A DNA stretch of 64,000 bases from NCBI GenBank assembly GCA_024036415.1, contig JAMWET010000710.1, positions 1 to 64,000 of the forward strand, in the 5' to 3' direction. The translations under genes and the position numbers were made by a program. The notes beneath the pieces were generated by a model. It did not search any database. It was given only the letters and a program-made list of their open reading frames with translations, and was not told the origin of the DNA. This stretch comes from Prochilodus magdalenae (lineage: Eukaryota; Chordata; Actinopteri; Characiformes; Prochilodontidae). Below, one piece after another: positions 57,796-64,000 of this stretch; positions within the stretch are counted from its first letter, which is position 1, and every line of letters starts with the position of its first letter.

Positions 57796-58330
57796 GGGGG
57801 GTAGATGACGAGAGGCAGAGGCAAAAAACAATGATTTCCTCTGAGAGAAAGAAAAAGAGAGAGAGGGAAACAGAGAGAGGAAGCGAAAGAGGAGGAGGGA
57901 AGTGAAAGTGACAATGTAAGATATACAGAGAAAGAGAGAAAGATCAAGAGAAGATAGAAATAACATGAAAATGAGAAAGAGAGAGAGAGAGAGAGGAAGA
58001 GAGGGAGGCAGGCCACTCCTGATCTGATGAGTAGAATGACATCTAGCTCCTCCCACTCAAACCAAACAAAGGCACCGGACTTCAGATCGAGAGAAGGAGA
58101 AAATGAAGGAGAACCGGCGAGAGAGAGAGAGAGGGAGGGAGGGAGGGAGGGAGGGAGGAAGATGGAGGGGCAGAGGCAAAAAAGAATGATTTCCTCTGAG
58201 AGAAAGAAAAAGATAGACAGAGGAAAACAGAGAGAAGAAGAGAGAGGGGGTGAGAGAAGCGATAGTGACAGGGCTTCAGATGGAGAGAAGGAGAAAATGA
58301 AGGAGAGGGGGGGGAGAGAGAGAGAGAGAG
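57732..58330. repeat. GA tracts in a duplicated block
   Basis: GA-rich tracts alternate with unique pieces that occur twice: AATGATTTCCTCTGAGAGAA at about 57,829 and 58,184, and GAGAAGGAGAAAATGAAGGA at about 58,090 and 58,283. A (GAGG)n run lies at about 58,131-58,158. Confidence 0.88.
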
Positions 58331-58938
58331 ATGGAGCGTGTGCCCGTCTGGGATGGCCAGATGGCTTATTGTCTCTCCAGAGACCCAACTTGTGTAGAAG
58401 GTGCAGTGTAACGATGATGAAAGTGTGAGATGCATCCGGACGTCATCAGGTGCTGCTGTCTCTGTGGGACCTGTAGCCTCCTGGCTAGGCTTATGCTAGC
58501 CAGCCCCTGTAGCCTAGTTAGCTCATCTAATGGCCCACAGATCCAAGCAGCCCAGGCTTGATTTTCATCCGCAAGTCTAGATGATAAAACTTCATATGCT
58601 CAAAAGCACAGAGTTGGTTGATCAGTGAATGTTAGCAGGACTGTTGGCCGTCACTGAGCCACTCTACTGCTGGGCTGTGTGGTTTTCCTCCATGGCTTTT
58701 GGTTCTGAATCAGCAGCCCTGAATTATAGTCCCCACCACCATGGATCAATGCTACGGACCATGTGGTTTGATGGATCATTGGGCTGGACGGGAGACACAG
58801 ATCACTGGACGTGATTTGAATTGGATGTGTGACTGATTGCTGAGCTTCTGGTTTATAGGGTTAGTAAAACTGGACATGCTGGACCTGCTCCCAGAGGTTT
58901 TGCTGAGATGACCATAGAATGGACAGACTAACATGCAT
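58331..58938. other. Unassigned stretch
   Basis: No gene or repeat recognised. Confidence 0.4.
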
Positions 58939-59430
58939 TACATTGTCCAAAGTATTTGCTTGTCTAACTTCACACGCATATGACATCCCATTCTTAATCC
59001 ATAGGGTTCAACATGATGACGGCCCACCCATTGCAGCTATCACAGCTTCAGCTCTTCTGGGAAGACCTTCCATAAGATGTAGGAATGTGTTTACGGGAAA
59101 TTTGACCCATGCTTTACACCACTGCATTCAGAGCTTTGCATTGTGCTTGGTGATGTAAGGCTTGGATGCAGCTGCTCGGCCATGAAAACCCACTCCATGA
59201 AGCTCTACACACTGTTCCTGAGCTAATCTGAAGGCCACATGAAGTTTGGAGGTCTGTTGTGAACGACCGACCGACCGGTTGTTGTCTGCTGACCCGCTCT
59301 GTCATTTCCCATGGCCTGCATGCCTAGGCGCATGGTTTTAAACACCTGTGGCCATAGGAAGTGACTGGAACCCCCGAGCTGAATGATTTGGATGGGTGAG
59401 TGAATCCTCTTGGCGTATAATATAATGTAT
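58939..59430 (-). mobile_element. Class-C Tc1-like element, internally deleted, copy 2
   Basis: One end reads TACATTGTCCAAAGTATTTG; the other is a worn inverted counterpart, GTGAATCCTCTTGGCGTATA. TA flanks the better end. Minus-strand codons close with VIAAMGGPSSC-stop, the transposase C-terminus. Upstream CATGGCCGAGCAGCTGCATC matches the copy at 18.2 kb. The internal deletion breakpoint differs from that copy, and the catalytic triad is gone. Confidence 0.85.
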
Positions 59431-59859
59431 TAGTACCATGGCGACACACCGCTTGATAAACAGGCCATTCCGGTACTGCCTGGTTGATTGTCGAGCGGTC
59501 CACATGATTCGTCTCCTATTCTTTACAGAGCCCGGTGCAGCCAACGAGAGCGATTCGTTTTCTCTGAGCATCTATTTTATCATCAGCTGCGGGAATGTGA
59601 GCAGAATAGAATTAGATAAAGATGCTCTGACCCCACAGACCCCGCCTTCCTCCCCGTCTCTGTGTGATTCGGTGTACGCTCCACCGCCAAACTGATGGCA
59701 GCAATAAGGAAGCTCCTCGCTCCATCTCGCCCTCGCTCCCAGCCACCACTGCCAGTTTTCTAATTACTGTGATTAATTTTCACGGCATGATTAAACGAGG
59801 CATGTGATTAGACTCCCGTGATAAGGGAGCAGGGAATGTTTGCATGTCTGCTTGTGTGC

Positions 59860-59860
<1 letters not shown>
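59431..59860. other. Non-repetitive island, possible conserved non-coding DNA
   Basis: No repeats. 59,755-59,825 contains CTAATTACTGTGATTAATTT and GGCATGATTAAACGAGGC, clusters of TAATTA and GATTA homeodomain-type cores. Function unproven. Confidence 0.35.

Positions 59861-59897
<37 letters not shown>
59861..59897. repeat. GA microsatellite
   Basis: Perfect (GA)n of about 17 repeats. Confidence 0.93.
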
Positions 59898-59902
<5 letters not shown>

Positions 59903-60627
59903 GAATAGGCTTCAGAGATGTCTTTTTTCAAGTGTGCATCGATTTCAAATACAGCTCTGTCCGGCTCGGAGTTGTAAAGTGGGAAACCTGCCGTATTTCA
60001 ACTAACTAACTAGCCGACTGGATCTGAAGGCAGCAAACGTCATAACAGCAGCAGAGGAGATCTTTAAGAGGTTTGGAGCTTGTTGTGGGGGATGTTGACT
60101 GTAGTTTCCGTACCCTGCAGCTATATTACCCTGATGATAATGCTTTCCCAGGACTGTGATCCTGACATATGCGTGAAAAGTTCAGTTCTGGGATCGCAAC
60201 TCATCCCAGAGGGAAGTGCTGTTACCAATGGCAAAATCCACCAACAATATATAGAATTATCGAACTTCATGAAATCATCATGAGAACACTGATACCCGAC
60301 AGCAGATTCACCTTCGCGGAGTAAGACGTTTCGGGGGTAGGCCTTTCCTTGTGTATCTCTCTCTCTGTGCTGTGAGGGGTGTGCTGGTAGGCGGGCAATG
60401 GGGATTGTGTTACATGATGATGTCACCTTGTAACAGAGGGAAAGGGCTGGAATTCCAACAAGGTGCCTCAGGCAGCTGGGAAAACTGGTTTCTGTGGTAG
60501 GGGGTTTCTCACTAGGGCGTGTACTTTGGGCTTTAGAACCTCACCTATTTTGACTAACTAACTAGCTGACAGGATCGTCTGAGGACATCTGAGGACAGGA
60601 TTGTGAGGGGTGTCACCTGCAATTTCT
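59898..60627. other. Unassigned stretch
   Basis: Frames of 60-100 codons without recognised domains. CTAACTAACTAGC motifs occur at 60,001 and 60,554. No gene. Confidence 0.4.
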
Positions 60628-60960
60628 ATCAATCAATCAATCAATCAATGTTTATTTGTATAGCGCTTTTTACAACCAAGGTTGTCTCAAAGCAGCTTCA
60701 CAGAGACTCAGTTTGTTTTATAAAAGAAAAGGAAAAAAAACCCCACAAAGTTAATGTACAAACATTTGAGGGTGGGGGGTGGCGAAAAACCGGGTCCAAG
60801 CCCCCCTTGAGCAAGCCAGAGGCAACAGTGGTGAGGAAAAACTCCTGTGAGAAGGAAGAAACCTCGAGAGGAACCAGGCTTAAAGGCGGAACCCAACCTC
60901 CTCAGGTCGAACCCGGATAAGACGAGAAAGACAGAACTAACAGGAGAAGAATAGCTATTG
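60628..60960 (+). mobile_element. Retroposon-type repeat, copy 1
   Basis: Begins (TCAA)n, then TATTTGTATAGCGCTTTTTA, AAGCAGCTTCACAGAGA, GAGCAAGCCAGAGGCAACAG, GAGGAAAAACTCC and GAAACCTCGAGAGGAACCAG. This is a common fish retroposon/LINE-3'-type repeat. An inverted partner lies at 61,940-62,125. Confidence 0.65.
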
Positions 60961-61020
60961 GATCCAGTCTGATTAGATCCAGTCTGATTAGATCCAGTCT
61001 GATTAGATCCAGTCTGATTA
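60961..61020. repeat. 15-bp tandem repeat, four copies
   Basis: GATCCAGTCTGATTA repeated four times perfectly. Confidence 0.95.
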
Positions 61021-61939
61021 GTCCAGGATGGAGTAACTGCAAGATGGAGCCGACCCATAGATAGAGTTCATGATCAGAGCCAGACTCAGGTCAGTGTAAA
61101 GGTTGTGGTCATGCTGGGCGATGAAACAGGGCAGGAGACCCACGTTGGTGCTGATGCTCAGGTGCCTGGGGGTCCTGATGTGATCGCTCCGGAGAAATTC
61201 TAGTGCTTTACTAAGAAGAGGAGAGAAAGAAGGAAGGAGAGAAAGATTTCCATGCCCATGCAAAGCTTTGTGAGGGTAGAGCTCCCAGTAGGGGGCACTA
61301 GTGTGCTCATTAATACTCTCAGATGAGCAACAAACCTGAGACGCATTCAGTCTCAAATTCCTGAGCACTGTTTTACTCCGGTTTCCGGGTGTGAAGTGGT
61401 GTGCAGTTGGCGTTGAGGTACATTTGAGGCATTTTCATTTTTCATAATTTTATTACTTGGTTTTACTACGATAGTCTTGCATGCTTCAATCTTCTCCAAG
61501 TACAATGTAGTTGTACATCTGTTTTCAGCTTCTGTCTGAAAGCCTCCCTTAGAGCTCCTGTGCCTTTCAGGCCTGCCTCTGGATGAGCCCGGTGTGCTCT
61601 GATTGGGCAACTTTCCCTATCCATTCTGATTGGTCAACCGACACGTTCTGCCCCCACACTGCTGTGGCGGTTCTTCTTGGTCCTCTTGTATCAGGTTGAG
61701 CCAGAGTCCATTCCTTAAAGTCCAGTAGAACAAACTGGTAGAGTCACCTTCACAGGAAAGAACGATGCAGCTCGGTGTACGTGAAGACGTTACAAGATGG
61801 GAGCTCCACGGTACTTGCCTGTCCTGCACTGTGGAAGCTTGGCCTGCGTCCTACTGACCCATCCGATGACCCCACTACTTAAATACGGACTAATCAGACA
61901 TTTATTAATCTACCTTACGAACACTAACCTCCCCGTCGC
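61021..61939. other. Unassigned stretch between inverted repeats
   Basis: No gene recognised. Frames overlap on both strands without domains. Confidence 0.4.
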
Positions 61940-62125
61940 TTTTCTTGTTATCTGGTGTTGACCCGAGGAGGATGGGTTCCCCCTGGTTCCTCTCAAGTGT
62001 TCTCTTGCCTCTGTCGCTCTTGGCTTGCTCACCGTCGGCTCAGACACCAGATTCTTTGTAAAGCTGATTTATGGTAACATTTTGTGCTGCATAAATAAAT
62101 GTTGGCTTGACTTAAGATTTCATCG
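61940..62125 (-). mobile_element. Retroposon-type repeat, copy 2 (inverted)
   Basis: Minus-strand reading shows GAGCAAGCCAAGAGCGACAG, GAGAGGAACCAGGGGGAACC and CCATCCTCCTCGGGTCAACA, the same order as copy 1. Confidence 0.65.
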
Positions 62126-62296
62126 CATCATCGCAACAGACAATGGTTTCGTTTGTCTCCTCAGGGCTATGCACATGGTTGTAGCTCAACTCTAGAACGC
62201 TAAAAGCAGCTTGTCCATGTGTCCAAGTTGTGGCAAAATTCATGTTATCCAGCGCTAAATGTTAACCAGGACGACCCCTTGTTCAAAATCAATTCA
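62126..62296. other. Unassigned spacer
   Basis: No feature recognised. Confidence 0.4.
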
Positions 62297-62430
62297 CTCA
62301 GTAATCAAGTTTCCTTCTAATTGCAGGACGTGCTCCTCTGCTGCTGCATAGCAAATCAGCAACAAACTCACCAAGAAAAGGCCGTACGTGACGTGGTAGT
62401 CAAGCCTCCTGCAGCAGCTTTCCTTTTGAA
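62297..62430. repeat. 130-bp direct duplication, left copy
   Basis: From ACTCAGTAATCAAGTTTCC through CTAATTGCAG and GACGTGCTCCTCTGCTGCTG to GACGTGGTAGTCAAGC. It is nearly identical to the right copy at the window edge. The part after CTAATTGCAG is open on the plus strand (DVLLCCCIANQQQTHQEKAV) and runs to a stop near 62,496. Confidence 0.85.
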
Positions 62431-63867
62431 GAAAGGGTGGAACGTCATTGCTCATTCTGTGGTCATTTGTTGCTGTTTCATGGTTGTAGTGTAGTTGCAG
62501 TACCATTGCAGTAGTCTGTTATATCGAACAACATCAGTAACACCGCAACACCAATTACAACGTGATCACTGAAATCTGAACTTACAGAGACAATCGCTAC
62601 GACGTGATCTCTACAATCTGAACATACAGATACAGTCACTACAACATGCTCACTCCAGCTTACATATGCAATGAATCCGTGAAAACCATTAAGGTATTGT
62701 GGAACGGATGCTACTCCTACATGACTGCTGACGTGTGATGTCTGGTGTGATTCGGTATAAGAGACCTGCTTGCATCACATTTTGTAAGGGGGAGACCATC
62801 TCACTAACCGAGAGAGCTATAGAAAGAGGATAGTGATGCTCCCTATTGGATTCCTGGGATCCAAACTCAATGTCCTTCCATGATAGGCCCAACAGTTAGA
62901 CATTTTTGTCCATTTGGACCTATCATCTCCTGTAGGTAGGACCACAGGCAGGCTTGGTTGCCTCTGGCCTTCACAAGAGGTTTGTATATCTGTCTGTATT
63001 TTATTTGGAATGTCCAGGGCTTTCACATGCATTACCCAGCAGCCTATGCCCAGGTGGCCATCTTAGGTTCCAACCTGTATCTGATGTCATTTAGGTCAGA
63101 TCATCATGTCCTCTCCACTGTTACCATACTATTGATTTAGGATAGATCAGTTAGGTCATAGTGCCTTTGCTCATTGATCAGTGGATAAAAATTCAATTGG
63201 AAATCTATAAACGGTTGAATATAAAGCAGAATTCCACATATTTTCCATAATGTATAAAAAGGAAATGGTTGTGATATAAACAAAGCCATTCTGAGTGATT
63301 TGGTGTATTTGTGTATTTACAGTGGTGGTGATGGGAACCAGGAGTCTCCATGTCCACGACACCAGTGTAGCGTTTACTGGGAAGCTAGTCTGGTCCTCTG
63401 AGTTTATGCTGTATATGCTATGTTGATGATGGTAAAACCTGAAGTAATACGTTTTCATTGGGGACTATTTTGCCGCACAGTGTCTTGTATGTATTCCTCG
63501 ACCATAAAATATTAAAGACCACAAATTTCTAAAACTACCCGCAAACATCTCCGACATCAGGCAGCGCATTCATACCCATGTCATGTAATAAGTGTCTGTG
63601 AGGGAGCTTTTAGAGATGGATGACTTTGTTTACTAACGTTGACTTTCATCATGCAGGCGTGTGTGGTGGTGGAATTCCTCTTGGAAGCCTCTAACTGCTT
63701 TAAAGGTTTGCGGAAAGTTGTTATATAAAATTGTTGCCTGAGAAAATGAGCACATCTAAATGCACGTAGCAATCTGATAACTGCAGAAACAACAGGTTAT
63801 GTCTGGAATTTATTCAGTATGTTTACAAACACTTGAGTAATCAGATAATGGGGAAACACAGGTCTAC
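62431..63867. other. Unassigned stretch between direct repeats
   Basis: Unique-looking, with loosely repeated ACAACGTGATCACTGAAATC and ACGACGTGATCTCTACAATC phrases at 62,560-62,640. No gene recognised. Confidence 0.4.
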
Positions 63868-64000
63868 ATGAGTCACTCAGTGATCAGGTTTCTTTCTAAT
63901 TGCAGGACGTGCTCCTCTGCTGCTGCATAGCAAATCAGCAACAAACTCACCAAGAAAAGGCCGTACGTGACGTGGTAGTCAAGCGTCTTACTGCAGCTTC
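63868..64000. repeat. 130-bp direct duplication, right copy (cut by window end)
   Basis: The same segment as 62,297-62,430 with only a few differences before AGTCAAGC, after which the copies diverge. The repeat may continue beyond the window. Confidence 0.83.

Overview
The window is non-coding DNA from a vertebrate, almost certainly a teleost fish. It is dense in (CA)n, (GA)n, (CT)n and (TA)n microsatellites, large minisatellites, decayed Tc1/mariner-like transposons, MITE-like elements, LINE reverse-transcriptase relics and tRNA-derived SINEs. Several families resemble repeats I know from otophysan fish (characins, catfishes, cyprinids), but the order cannot be fixed from sequence alone. I see no prokaryotic operon, CRISPR array, rRNA or functional tRNA gene, and no complete host protein-coding gene. 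Nearly all long open frames are artefacts of tandem repeats whose period is a multiple of three, or of dinucleotide runs.

Layout. 0-9.2 kb: CA/CT/GT tracts, a 2.5-kb array of a 45-bp unit, a TTAA-flanked MITE, copy 1 of a GTGGCCAC repeat family and a 23-bp minisatellite. 10.5-18.4 kb: a hAT-like MITE (TAGGGTTGCCACC termini), two classes of internally deleted Tc1-like elements, an LTR-like element with a 5-bp target duplication, a 42-bp minisatellite and a third Tc1-like class. 19.5-25.2 kb: an unclassified 735-bp modular repeat (inverted partner at 53.0-53.7 kb), GA tracts, a 1.4-kb CTCACAGAC array and a 58-bp array with dimeric order. 25.9-36 kb: a LINE RT relic, Tc1 relics, a second LTR-like element, a 390-bp (TA)n tract, an inverted SINE pair, and a hAT-like MITE nested in an older repeat and swollen by an internal tandem array. 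35.6-48.8 kb: a direct segmental duplication, a second class-A Tc1 MITE, further transposon relics, a 1.6-kb higher-order array and a 15-bp array. 49.7-64 kb: long GA and CT tracts, more Tc1, LINE and SINE relics, and a 130-bp direct duplication reaching the right edge.

The best candidate for a host gene is a cluster of three open segments on the + strand with splice-like borders (55,966-56,052; 56,211-56,381; 56,594-56,750). The first two are multiples of three and all three can be read from phase 0. Its surroundings also look partly transposon-like, so it stays a low-confidence hypothesis. A few non-repetitive islands (near 11.8, 13.2, 15.5, 23.5, 40.0, 43.0 and 59.7 kb) have the look of conserved non-coding elements, which only a comparison with other fish genomes could test.

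The most interesting signals concern how repeats arise. Two tandem arrays can be traced to segments of transposable elements. Two Tc1 classes show shared deletion junctions, meaning that an already deleted copy was the one amplified. One insertion is dated relative to an older repeat by its 8-bp target duplication.
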